DNA of 59,769 nucleotides from contig JAHLKD010000151.1 of assembly GCA_025526935.1 (NCBI GenBank), forward strand, positions 1-59,769, written 5' to 3'. The stretch comes from Cladochytrium replicatum (taxonomy: Eukaryota; Chytridiomycota; Chytridiomycetes; Cladochytriales; Cladochytriaceae). Of this stretch, positions 47,315 to 58,551 are shown one piece after another. Under the pieces are notes generated by a model. The model was not told the origin of the DNA. It did not search any database and saw only the letters and a program-made list of their open reading frames with translations. How positions within the stretch are numbered: the first letter of the stretch is position 1; the number at the start of each line of letters is the position of its first letter. The position numbers and the translations under genes are program-made.

Positions 47315-50300
47315 TTAAAGATCCACAAATGCAGGGCCAAAGAGGGAGTCTGGGGGAGAAACTTCTAATGGCAGACCCATACAGTGAAGCCAAATCTTAT
47401 GGAGACAATGAAAAACTAGATACCACGGTGCAAGATTCGCTGGGTTGACAATGCGAAGTGGACGAAGGCTATCAATTGCAACGTCAAGCGGAAGTTGTAA
47501 AACAGGAACAGGAACAGGAGGCAACAATAGGTCAAGACGCAAACATTCTGAAACATGAGATCTAGAGAGAGTTGCAGTGCGGCAGTGACAACACTGCTTG
47601 CGGGGGTGATAAAACAAACGTCCAAGGCGATACTGCAGAAGCCTCAAGATTGACGAAATAGGGAAGCATGGAGGAGCAATTGCTAGCGCATGAGGGTGTG
47701 CAGATGCAAGGGGAGCAAAGCTAGCAGCTATAGAACCATAGGCAGATGAGGCTACTTGGTGAAAGTGATTTGCGATAACATCAGAAGGTTTGGGAACTAC
47801 AACATTTGCAGCCGGGAAGAGGAAGTGATTGTTGAAAGGGACAGGAGAACAACGAAAGTGCTTTCCCTGGTGAAGAAAGAATGACAACATAGAGTGAACC
47901 ATATCAGGGGGCATCATCATCCAGCCAACGTTGAAACATCTGAAACTGCAGATATTGAAGCCGAAACTGAAGGTCAGGAAACTTAAAAAACAGTAAAACC
48001 CCAGCAATTGAAGTGGAAAATGAAAGGCGAAGAAATCGACACAAACATTGGTGAATAAAAGTCCGAACTGGTTTGCAAACAGCAACAGAGGGAAGAATAA
48101 AATATAAACCAAATTCAAGCGTAGGTCGAATAAAAGACAAAAACAGATGACGAACCACAACCAGAGAATGAGAACCAAACATCCTTGAAAAAGAAAGCAA
48201 AGCAAAAGAAGCTGCGCGCTCTTTGGCAAGTCGATGGGAAATAGTCAGTGAAACATCAAATCCAGTATCTCCAAAAAAGCAACCCAGATAACGAAATGAA
48301 GGCTTGACAGGCAGAGGTTGACCATGAAGAAGCAAAGGCGAATGAGCAGGAATAGGAATTTTTGTGAGAATCACAGACTTCAAAGGAGCAAAAGAAAAAC
48401 CACGAGCTTGGGCAAACTGGTCACAAACAGAGAGAAGAACCTGCATAGCATCCAAAGTAATTGCAAACAAGGCCAAATCATCTGCAAATAAAAAAGAATT
48501 ATATCGTGGTTTGGCAGGATGAAAGAGTGTTATAGGTGGGGCAAATGGTCGGAGGAGCCCAGGTAGAGGATCAAGAAAAGTGATATAGAGAAGTGGACTG
48601 AGAACAGAACCTTGAAACAAACCTCTAAACAAATCAAAAGCATCTGAAAAACAATTTGCAACAACCACTCTGGAAGAACAAAAATCAAACAGAGACTTCA
48701 AAACAAAAACAAATGGCAACGGTACTCCCCTAGAAAGAAGCTCAGCCCAAAGAATTGCACGATTTGTGGTGTCATAAGCTGCTTGAATATCTAAAAAACC
48801 AGCAACCCAAGGAACCTTGGCATTAGACGCACGGGAGATACATGCCTGAAGACCAAAAACACATTCCGTTCCCGAGCGGTGTGACTGAAATCCCGCTTGG
48901 GCAGCATCAAGTGGGCGTTGAGACGTGATAGCAGAATAAAGATGTGGCAACAAAGCTCGTTCAAAAATTTTTCGGGCAACACACGAAAGAGTAATGGGGC
49001 GATAATTAGTAATATCACCAAGCGTACCACGTTGCTTCCAAACTGGGTGCAAAAGCCCAAGATTCCATGAAGTGGGTGTAAGACTACTGCGAAAAATGGA
49101 CTGAGAAAGTTGCAAGAACAATGGAGCAAGAATAGCTGAAATTGGGCGATAAAGTTCTGCAGGCAGACGATCATGACCCGGGGCAGACTCCAAAGGGCAG
49201 TCCCTAATAGCTAGAACAAAAGCTTCAACATCCAATGGCAGCTGAAAATCACACAGAACAATTGAAGGTGAAACTGGGTCAGCAGCTTGAGCATTGTAGA
49301 CACTAGCAAAATGATCAGAATATTTGGCTAAAGACTGAGGATCAAAATCTAAACCATTAGCTGAAGTACGAAAGTTAGCGCAGCGCCGAGCATGAGACAC
49401 ATGTTTCAGAAGAGAAGGCACTGATGAAGAACTAGGGTCATCAAAAAATTTGCTTTTGTCTTACGCCTGTGTGATCTCAGAGCTGATTTGAATGCTTTGT
49501 GACTATCACGTTGGCGAGTTCTTAGAAAAGGAAGAAGAGGGTCAGAAGAATTGTGGTGAAAGAGGGAATAATAGTCACGGAATGCTGAACGAGCCTTACT
49601 ACGCAACAAAGCAATCTCAGGGGGCAAAGGAGTGGTCGCTGGTGCTCTACGACGAGGTGTTGGTGGTCCCAATGTCAGAACTGCTGTTGCCTCAACAAAA
49701 TCAACTATAATTTGAAATGCGGAATCAATTGCTCCCTGGGCCACTGCACGAGAAAGAGAAGTCCCCACAGGGACCTGAAGTGGTTCCAATGCTGCTGTTA
49801 GCGCCTCTGATGTTGGAGGAAGCAGAATCTTAGCAGTTTCTCTGTGCGACTTACGAATAACTTCATCCTTTAACAATGGGAGATTCCAAGAAGGTAGAGG
49901 AGGAGGCACAGTGGCCTGAGGATCTGGGCCAGCTAAAGAAAATGAACAGGTCACTGCAAAATGGTCTGAAGGATGGGGAGCCATAGACTGGGGTTGATCA
50001 TGCACTAAATAAGAGGAAGCTGTCACATAAGTAGAAGCAAAAAACAAATCAATAATTGAACTCCCTAAGTGGGAACGAAAAGTTGGGCGACGAGCTGAAG
50101 AAGAAGCTGGGACAACCAATGAAAGTGAGTGGGCTGTAAAAAAAGGAAGAAGTGCTCTGGCACGGGCATTAGTAACATGATCACCAGTGCTCTGAGTTCT
50201 AAAATTGAAGTCACCCATCAAAACTACTGGTGTATCCGAATTCGAAACAAATTGAGGAAAATCAGATAATGCACCCAAACAGTCTTCCGCAGTCCAACGT

Positions 50301-50626
50301 GGGGGAAAATAAAATCCACCAATCACGACCTGACGAAACCTAAACCACAAACCAAACCCAGAAGGAACTGATGCAATCAACCTAAATTGATAAGTACTGC
50401 AACGATGTGGGTTAATAAGAAGAGCAACACCAGATGCCAAAGGAGCGTCTGGTGGAGGACGAGAATCAAACAACAAATACTCAGAAGAAACACTGTCTAA
50501 AGTTAACTGATGAGTTTCTGTTAAAACTAAAAAATCAAGCTGATGAGTAACAAGCCAAGCAAGTAAATCTGAAAAATCCAGAGGCAAACCTCTACAGTTG
50601 AAGGTTCCAGAACGAAAAGTCCACAT
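47315..50626 (-). pseudogene. LINE ORF2: APE endonuclease, reverse transcriptase, zinc knuckle; two frameshifts
   Basis: Endonuclease part (50626-49406): TFNCRGLPL, LTETHQL, VVLMGDFNF, SIIDLFFAS and HPSDHFAVTCSF, all catalytic APE motifs present. Reverse transcriptase (frame 49436-47904): HDRLPAELYRPI, WKQRGTLGDITNYRPITLS, DAAQAGFQSHRSG, FLDIQAAYDTTNRAILW, GLFQGSVLSPLLYI and the catalytic FLFADDLALF (about 48500-48470). C-terminal part (to 47315): YRLGRLFYHPRKQCCHC...SHVSEC. The frame slips once in a T6 run (about 49455-49450) and once in a C5 run (about 47914-47910). With both repaired, the protein would be one continuous ORF2. Confidence 0.9.
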
Positions 50627-52034
50627 TAATTGCGAGATGTAGGTTCAGAACGCGAAGAACGGGCTAAAGAAACAGTAGCTTCAAAGTCTGCAGCAGGAAG
50701 ATTAGAACGAAGATAATGAAAAACTGCAGGATCATAAGTAATTCGCAAGAGGTGAGCAAATCTTTTGTGAACAGCCTTTGCTACAGCAACTTGACGTTGC
50801 TCAAGTGATTGAACAGACCCAGAACGAAGCTGCCCAGGGTCAAAAAGATCAACGGGCACCTCATCACCTGGAAAAATGTCCTTGCGGAGCTTGTCAGCAC
50901 AGTCAGAAGTACAAATAAACTCAGCAGTGTTACGCCCAATAAAACTAATATGGCGAATGTCACGGGAAAATTGAGGGTTTCCAGAAATTCGATTAATCAG
51001 AGTGCGGAGCTGATTAAGTGGCTGACGACTAATTTCCTTAAACCTCACAGTAGTAAAACCAGCAGCACGATCACGAACAGGCTGAGGAGGATTGATCAAA
51101 ATTGGTGACTCAGCCGGGTAATCAATCACCAATCTGGGTGGCCGTAGTGATCTGCGAGATAGGGGGTCCACTCCAGCAACCACTGAGCGATAATGGGCGG
51201 GTTGAGCATCTGCTTCGGCAGCTTCAATACGAACAATAGCATTTGATGCACGAGAGGCAAATTTTGCAGTGCTGAAAGGCCCAGGATTGCGAGTAGCTGG
51301 GGCAGGTGGCGGTCGGCTAGCACTCGCAACTTGAGCATAGGAAGGCACGGCAGAGACAGCAGCAGGAGGGCAGCTGATAGTTTCAACCAACGGAACTACA
51401 GCAATAGTCAATGCAGCAAAGAAGGCAGCCTCAGTCTCTGGTTCCAATACTGGGAGAAATTGCATTGCACGAGTGAAAGCAGACATCACTAATGGATGAG
51501 ATCCAGAAGTTTGAGCAGGGGCCAGCATATGCAGAGCATCCAAGAATCGGTCACGAGGAGTAGGCAAGGGAGAGGTAGCATGATCAGCTGCAGAGGCATT
51601 CTTCTCGACCCTGGCACGAGAGGCAGGTCGGCGAGTCGGGGGTGATTTTGATGCTCGACGTTTCCCTTTGGGATCAGCATCAGCAAGGGTAAGTGACATT
51701 TCGACTGTATCATTCATCTGAACATCAACGACACTTGCGGGGGATCTTCCTCTAATTCGAGGCGTTCTGAAGTGGATGACGCTTGGTCACGCGATCGGCG
51801 GTCACGTGATTCGCGAGGAGAATTCACTTCATCTGCCCACAGAAAATTTTCTCCATCAAAGTTGCTGGGCTGAGAGTCAGGAATGTTTTCCTGAGGGGCG
51901 CGAGGGTGGGACACAGAGGGAGCACGGGAGCGAGCACGGCCAGAAGCGATGAAAATTTTTGAGGCGGGTGCGGCGGGCGGCGCGGCGGGCGGCGCGGCAG
52001 GCGGCTGCGCAGGCGGAGCGCTGGGAGGCGGCAT
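50626..52034 (-). pseudogene. LINE ORF1 (nucleic-acid-binding protein), frameshifted
   Basis: Begins MPPPSAPPAQPPAAPP just behind the CT repeat. Frame one runs to 51714; the rest (51717-50626) continues in a second frame with a basic region (PKGKRRASKSPPTRR), a helical middle and a C-terminal part rich in basic residues (KAVHKRFAHLLRI, FHYLRSNLPAADFEATV). The other copy reads straight through the break (near 51760), so a small indel here is the likely cause. No zinc knuckle is visible. The stop TAA overlaps the ORF2 start as TAATG at 50628-50624. Confidence 0.8.
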
Positions 52035-52040
52035 TGATTT

Positions 52041-52098
52041 GAGAGAGAGAGTGAGAGAGTGAGAGAGTGAGAGAGTGAGAGAGTGAGAGAGTGTGTGA
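52041..52098. repeat. GAGAGAGT octamer tandem repeat (LINE 5' leader)
   Basis: About six copies of an 8-bp unit between the ORF1 start and the tRNA gene. On the LINE sense strand it reads CTCTCTCA repeats. It corresponds in position to the pure GA tract of the other copy. Confidence 0.95.
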
Positions 52099-52104
52099 GT
52101 TCAG

Positions 52105-52186
52105 GGTGATATGGCCGAGTTGGTTAAGGCGTGGGTCTCAAGTTCCCATCTCGAAAGAGGCAGGAGTTCGAATCTCCTTGTCACCA
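52105..52186 (+). tRNA. tRNA-Leu (anticodon CAA)
   Basis: An 82-nt class II tRNA. Acceptor GGTGATA pairs with TGTCACC (one G-T pair), discriminator A at 52186. D arm GGCCGAGTTGGTTAAGGC includes the A box; the anticodon CAA is at 52139-52141 with T before and G after it; the long variable arm is TCTCGAAAGAGG; the T arm AGGAGTTCGAATCTCCT holds the B box. There is no intron, unlike yeast tRNA-Leu(CAA). Base pair 31-39 is a T-T mismatch. A TTTT terminator lies about 45 bp downstream. The LINE leader ends within about 7 bp of its first base. Confidence 0.96.
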
Positions 52187-52565
52187 AGTCACATTATCTT
52201 GCGGAGGCAAAAATTTCATCACTCGAAACTCTATTTTGATCCTGCAGATGTAGGAGCCAGTCGTTGACTGTGGTGCACTTTCCAATTGATCATTTCGTTT
52301 TGATTTGTTTTGTTTTTAGCACCTTCCGTCATCCCCATTATCTCTCTTGGATATTAACACAACATTGCGGCCAGCTCTCTTCCCATTGGCTGTACAGCCA
52401 CACACACTCTCTATTCCATATATGTCCTAATTACCAACCCTAATCCAACCCACAATTCCCCCACCCAGCAATTGTTTCCCGTCTGTGCAACTCTTTCTCC
52501 GCTCTCCCTGCATCCTCCTCCTCCCCCTCCTGCCCATACGATTTCTCCAAATCTCTTCTCCCAAA
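52187..52565. other. tRNA 3' flank and DOMON gene 5' flank
   Basis: Contains the probable pol III T-run terminator and a pyrimidine-rich leader of the next gene (52440-52560). No other feature. Confidence 0.45.
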
Positions 52566-54690
52566 ATGCTCTCGCGACTCTCGCGACTCGCCGCTCTTCT
52601 GCTGCTGCTACTGCTCTCGCTGTCCCAGTGTTCTCTCGCACAGTCCACCACTAGGGCAGCCACAACCACTACAACAGTAAAAGCTACCCAGTCAACCAAC
52701 ACCGCTACTGCCGTCGGCTTCGTCCAATGGTGCAACTCTGCCAAGACTATGTGTGTCGCCGGTGTGCCTGACAAATCCTCCAACCCAACTTCTATCACCA
52801 TGGTTATGTGGTCGACCGCAGCCAATGTCGCTTGGTTGGGTGTTGGCATTGGTTCTTCTATGTCGGATGCTGACGTTACCGTACGTACTGGTCTCTCAGT
52901 GACACAATGAATGTTGTCTCATTTTTTGTACTCTAAATTTCAGATCGGTTGGAAGTCAACCACCGGCACTACTCTTATCTCAGACCGCACTGCCAAAGGA
53001 CAGAGCATGCCTACAGTGGACGGTACCCAGCAGTCCACTGCCGTCACCACTGTTCCCTCCGTTCTCACTGCTGCTGTTGCCAATGCGAAGCTTGTTGTTA
53101 CCTTCTCACGTCCCGTCACCGGCTCGGGTGGCAACAAGAACTTTACTCCCGGCACTGCCCAGTCGTTCATCTGGGCTTACGGGAGCACAAACCCAGGTAC
53201 TTCAGCCTCTGGAGCCGTCGCTATCCACGACGAGAAGGGAACTTTCTCGCAGGACTTCTTCACCACTTCCAACGCCGCTTCCGGCATTGTCCAGTGGTGT
53301 AACAGCGGCAACATCATGTGTGTTGCCGGTATCCCCGACAAAGCGACTAGCCCCTCGTCCATCACCATGGTCATGTGGTCGACTTCCACCGCTGTTCAGT
53401 GGATGGGTGTCGGTATCGGTGCTGGGATGTCCGACGCTGACGTGGTGGTATGTCAAAATCGCTTGGAGGTCGTAGCTGCTGTCTAACGTTGCTGTTGCTC
53501 AGATTGGTTGGAAATCCACTGCCGGTGCAACTCTTATTTCTGACCGTACGGCCAAAGGTCAGAGCATGCCCACCGTCGACGCTTCCCAGCAAGCGACAGC
53601 TGTTGCAGCTGTGCCTGCTGCGGCTGCCTCTTTGGTCGCTGGCGCAAAGTTGGTCGTTGTGTACTCTCGCGCCATTACGCCAACAGGCAGCAACAAGGCT
53701 TTCACACCCGGTACCTCTCAGTCATTCATCTGGGCGTACGGTAGCGTCAACCCAGGTGCAAGTGCTTCAGGCACCGTACAGCTCCACGACCAACGTGGAA
53801 CCTTCTCCCGTGACTTCTTCACCGCTCCTACCAGCAACAACAACGGCGGCTCCGCTGACTCTTCCGGTGCGATCATCAACTTGGACACCAAGACGGCATG
53901 GTACATCCACGGTGCGCTCCTGACCGCCGCCTGGACGCTCTTCCCCTTCGCCGGTATCTTCATTGCCCGGTACCTCAAGGACGCCCTCGGGGTCTGGTGG
54001 TACCGTCTCCACCTAGGTTTCATGCTTATCGGCACGACCGTGCTCTCGGTTGCCGGCATCCTTCTCATCGTGCTCACGACCCCGCCACCACACTTTGACC
54101 TTTCTGGCTGGAATCCGCACCGACCCCTCGGTCTCGCTCTCGGCATCGACGCGATCCTGCAATCTGTGCTCGGCTTTGTCTGCAACGCAATGTGGTCCCC
54201 GGAGCGCAAGTCAATCCCGTGGTGGGACAGGCTCCACTGGTGGAACGGCCGTATCCTCTGGCTCGCCGCCATGGCAAACGTCTATTTCGGCCTCGCCCTC
54301 GCCGGTGCCTCGATGCCTCTAATCATCGCCTTCTTTGTCTTTGTCGGCGTGTCCTTTGCAGCGCTGATTGCGGGCCAGTTTATTTTCGGGCAGGTGCACC
54401 ATATGAAGAAGGACGACGACTATGGCAACCCGGGCGCGTACAGCATGAACACAAAGATGGATATCGGGCAGCCGATGGGATCGAACACGTACAATAGGCG
54501 GTACGACGACGAGCCGTCGTACGGCGGCGGGAACGGCGGGTATGGGAACTCGAATGTGGGTTACACGACGCCGAACAGCGGAAAGATGTATTACAATGAC
54601 AACGGTGGTGGCGGCGGGTATCAGAACGGCGGGTACAGCAATGGCGGTGGTGGTGGTTACGGGCAGTACAACAGCCAGAGCCGGTACTGA
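52566..54690 (+). CDS. Tandem-DOMON / cytochrome b561 membrane protein
   Basis: Predicted transmembrane electron carrier or ferric reductase. Exons 52566-52880, 52944-53447 and 53503-54690 code for 668 residues. A signal peptide (LAALLLLLLLSLSQCSLAQ) is followed by a Thr-rich linker and two DOMON domains, each with QWCNS, MCVAG(V/I)PDK, SITMVMWST, GVGIG, SDADV, IGWKS and RTAKGQSMPTVD. The intron falls at the same place in each (between SDADV and IGWKS). The cytochrome b561 domain has five helices with four haem-ligand histidines: WYIHGALL, YRLHLGF, PHRPLGLAL and RLHWWNGRI. A Gly/Tyr/Asn-rich cytosolic tail ends it. Confidence 0.93.
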
Positions 54691-55421
54691 AGAAGAAAAA
54701 CAAATGTATCTGCTCTATTTTTGAGTTTTTCTTTTTTTGGATTCCCCACTTCTCGCACGCGGGAGCATTTTGAAAAAGTGCTTTGCCTACTTTTTTCTTT
54801 TCCACCCACACTGCATTTTTTATGTTTTATAGGCCTGGGGACTGGAAAAGGGTAGTGCGAGCACATACACACATATTCACATGGCTTGTCTTTTTGGGTC
54901 GTGTTTGTTTTTTTGATAGGCTTCGCTTTTGGATTTTATTCTTTTATCGCTCTTCAGTAACTTTTTTTGCAGGGATGTATTGTTTTGCCAGCAATGTGAA
55001 TTTGGTTTCTGGCAGAATGACTAAGAAAAAGTGTTTACCCCCACAGCCTTGCAAGCAAAAAACTAGAATGAGTCCCTGCTTTTTTCATGGTTGCAGTATT
55101 GAAGAGTGATGAGCCATTGATGGAGTCACGAAACTTCGGGGATGAGCGGTTGGGAATATTCAGGAGGACTGTAAGGACAGATTGATCGAGGATTTGTCGA
55201 CTCGATGGTGACGGCTTGGCTCGTCTTTAACATCGAACAAGAAATGTCAACGAGTGACTCTCGCAAGTTTATCTTAAAACAAAGGATTCCAGCTAATTTC
55301 TGTCTTCATCTTGTATTTGCAATAAGCGACTCGCACTGACATAGCGACGCATCAACCGCCGTCGCTTCCATTTAAAAGCAGTCGGAAGGGTGGCCCATAG
55401 TTATGTGCATCATTGCGCACA
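54691..55421. other. Convergent 3' flanks, no gene seen
   Basis: T-rich stretches after the DOMON gene fit a 3' UTR. The nucleotidase gene ends from the other side at 55422. Confidence 0.5.
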
Positions 55422-56603
55422 TCACGAACCGACCGCATCTACAATCGCATTCACTATCTCCATAGACCCATCGTTCAAAACCACCAAGTCGAAAGCAGCC
55501 TCATACTTTCCAATCAACCTCTCCACGTCATGCTAAACTCACAAAAATACAGCAATCAGCACTACCAAACGCAATACTGAATTCATCATCTCACTTACAT
55601 TCAAAAACCCGATCGTGAGCTCCGTATCATGCGCAAGTCCCTCTCCCATCCCCAGATCACCAATCGAGTCCCCGAGAAGCAGCACGTTCTTTCTCGTCTT
55701 TACCGCGTCGCCGTACGTCGTGTTCTCGACGCTGGACTCGGACTTGTTGAATACGTGGATGAGGGGCGGAGCGAAACCCGTACAGGTTTCGTCTGCGTCG
55801 TTAGCAAAGGACATTTTGTTTGATACGACGTGGATGGAGGGGTTCATGAGGGAGTGTTGGGATAGAACTTGCTCGATCACGTCTGTCGGAAAAGGTGAAT
55901 GAAACGGTGAAATGATCGAACGAAAACCTCTCCTTTACCTGCGATTCCCGCGGAGAAAATGAGGAGAGGGATGGATTTCGATTTGCATGTCTCAACGAGG
56001 GTCCTCAATCCGTCTCGAAACACAATATGTGCCTGATATAAACGCAGGATGGTCAGATCTTCACTCCAATGGGACAATGTGGCCTTTCCCCCCTACATCT
56101 CGAACGGCATCGACAATGTCTGAGCGTTTCATGTTGATCCCCACAATTGCCTCATGCGCAAGCTCCCACCACTCAACCATAGCCGCGACCTTCTCCTCCA
56201 GTGACAACGTCGTGGAGATTTCCATCGGATAATATTTCTTAAACAGTCCCTCCGTGTACGCTCTAAACTGAGAAAAGATTCACCAGTTTGTTCAGTTCGC
56301 CGATTCGGATTGTGTTTGCCCTACTTCGTCGGGGAGGGATTTTGAACCCATGAGGATGGAGTGCGAGGATACGTGGCGGGATCCGTCAGGGTAGTGCTGC
56401 TTCGTGCAGGTCATATCGAAATCTGTGCGGTACGCGATTCAGATTCATGGATAGGGAAAAATCCTGCGGCATGTACCAGATATAATATGCAGATCGCTGG
56501 TCTTGCTTGCGAGGATTGACTCTATTTTTTTCCGGACAGCAGCCGCATTGCTGATGTGCAAATTCGGATCATTTGCGATGCGCTCGAGAATTGAATCGGC
56601 CAT
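55422..56603 (-). CDS. Cytosolic pyrimidine 5'-nucleotidase (UMPH-1/P5N-1 family, HAD superfamily)
   Basis: Dephosphorylates UMP and CMP. Six exons (56603-56477, 56422-56325, 56267-56097, 56032-55939, 55882-55599, 55532-55422) code for 294 residues, the usual length. DFDMTCTKQ carries the catalytic Asp pair, formed exactly at the first splice junction; then SSHSILMGSKSLPDEFRAYTEGLFKKYYPMEI split by the next intron, PLLIFSAGIADVIEQVL, SNKMSFA, and NVLLLGDSIGDLGMGEG with the metal-binding Asp. The end HDVERLIGKYEAAFDLVVLN also fits. Introns are 54-66 nt, GT-AG. Confidence 0.94.
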
Positions 56604-56876
56604 TCGATTTTTGTTTTGGTTTTTGTGGGGGTGAGGGTTGCTGTGCACGGCGCAGCAGATCATCGAAAATAGGATCGAAATGAAGGTTTCAGTTCAGGTC
56701 ACCCTAGGCAAGAGCGAGCATAAACTTGGCGTTTACCAGAGCGAGACCAATGCATATCAGTCTTGGAAATGATACAACAGCTTTCTAAGATATCATGAAT
56801 ATTAGGTATTGCATGCCCATAAAGTGGTATCACAAGACAAAGTTAACAGCCCCAGGAGGTTATTAATGATCATCCA

Positions 56877-58386
56877 TCATGTCCTCTGCTCAGGTCCGAA
56901 CAGGTGAGGAAGCTCCTCGATCACGATCGTTGCGACTGCCTTATCGTGCGCGAACATCGTCATCTTGATCTCCTCCACGTCCGTCGGTTTCCCATGCTCC
57001 GACGCAACGTCCAACAAAACCACATAGGTCTTCCACGTCGGCTTCGGCATCCACCACGGTCTCGAGTCCCCATCAAGTCCCCTCCTCATCTCATCGTACA
57101 GAACGGCCTTGGCCTCCGAAATGAGGCCATTGGAACCCAGTGCGCGGATCAGCTCGTTGCAGTTCGCGACGCTGGGCACGAACCCCGCCGTTCGCATCTC
57201 GCGCCACTCCTTGAGCGCACGCTCGGGTTTGCGTGCTTCGTGGCAGAGTCGTAGGAATGCGTTGACGGCTTCGGTGGTGGGTACGGTGCTCACGCTGGTG
57301 CGGATGTGGTCTTCCCAGACCGTGAAGGCTTCGGAAACGGAGCCCGGGGAGTTGGTGTAGCCGATCATGAGTGAGGTGTATGTCTTCGAGTCGGGATGCA
57401 GGCCAGTGGATTCTAATCGACCGAACCAGGACAGCATAGACGCGAGGTCACCAGACTTTGCAAAAAGCTCGATGAGAAGGTTGTAGGAGGTGAGGTTTGG
57501 TGTGACATTGCTATCTTCCATCTTGTTGAACCATTCGAGACACTCGGCTTGCCAGCCCTTCGCGGCGTATCCTTCAATGATGGTGTTGAAAGTGACCACG
57601 TTAGGACGTTGCTTTGCAGTAAGCATCTCTTCGAATGATCGAACCGCCGAGCGCATATCTTGTCCGCTGTTTCATCCGAGAAAATAAGAAATTACAATGC
57701 AAACTGACTTTGAGCAAACCATACTTTACGAATCCACGAATAATCACGTTAAACAGATGAACGTCTCGAGTTATGCCGCAATGAGACATCTCGCTCAAGA
57801 GTTCGTATACACGAATCCAGTCACGGTCCTTCGCGTATGTTTTGACGAGGGCCGAGTAAGCGTCGCAGCCGGGAACCAGGTTCTCACTCTTCATCTCAGC
57901 GAGCAGCTTCTCGGCAAGCTTTTTGTCGCCGGACGATGCAGCGGAGATTATGCTGAAAAGATACACCAAAATAAGCAATTGCCTCGAGGATCATGCTACA
58001 ACTAACCTGCTGTTAAACGTCATCACAGTGTCCAAGCTGCGACCCTCGTTGATGCTTTCCAGTAGGTCGTGGCCTTTGGCGGTACTTCCTACGTGTGAAG
58101 CAAGTTTAGAAGCTGGCATTGAATCCACACAAACATACGTACCATCACGGAACAACAGATCGATCAAACCGCTAAGAGAAGATTCTGGACCGGTCCCCGC
58201 GCGGCCGATAGGTGTTTGTGGGGTTGCGGCATTTTGCTGAGCACGGGTGGGACGGATCGGTGGTTGGTGAGCACTCCTAGCTGAAAGGATCGCGACCGGT
58301 GCGATCACCGAAATGAGAGCGACTCTGGGGGTGCGGAAAGCCTGGGAGGCCAGCAGGGTAGCTTTGACAGACTTGTGCATGCTCAT
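56877..58386 (-). CDS. Pentatricopeptide-repeat (PPR) protein, probably mitochondrial
   Basis: RNA-binding protein for organelle transcript processing or translation. Four exons (58386-58143, 58088-58007, 57952-57720, 57658-56877) code for 446 residues. The N-terminus is Lys/Arg/Ser/Ala-rich, a likely mitochondrial presequence. PPR motifs include LVPGCDAYSALVKTYAKD, ITRDVHLFNVIIRGFVKYG, RPNVVTFNTIIEGYAAKG, VTPNLTSYNLLIELFAKSG, LHPDSKTYTSLMIGY and FVPSVANCNELIRALGSNG, spaced about 35 residues apart. The RNA target is not inferable. The last intron ends at an unusual AAG (57659); the nearer CAG would break the frame. Confidence 0.88.
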
Positions 58387-58551
58387 AGATGGGACAGAAT
58401 TGAATCTGGGAGAGGTTTGGAACACAATTCTCCGTCTTAAAGGAGGTGAGGGAACACCGCCGCACGTGAGTCACGTCGACGCGTTTGTCTGAGTCACAAA
58501 CTTAAATCACGACAATTTGTATGTTCAAAGTTTGGATGGATCGACGATCGT

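Larger units (their letters stand above)
47078..52104 (-). mobile_element. Full-length LINE (APE-type non-LTR retrotransposon) ending at a tRNA-Leu gene
   Basis: In sense direction: a CT-rich octamer repeat leader (52098-52041), ORF1 (52034-50626), ORF2 with APE endonuclease (50626-49406), reverse transcriptase (to 47904) and C-terminal zinc knuckle (to 47315), a ~220-bp 3' UTR with AATAAATAATAATATTG, and 15 A (47092-47078). No LTRs and no RNase H domain seen; the C-terminal CCHC and APE domain suggest the L1/Tx1-like group. No clear target-site duplication. Three frameshifts (near 51760, 49452 and 47910) mean this copy is probably recently dead, unless the last two are recoding sites. Confidence 0.92.
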
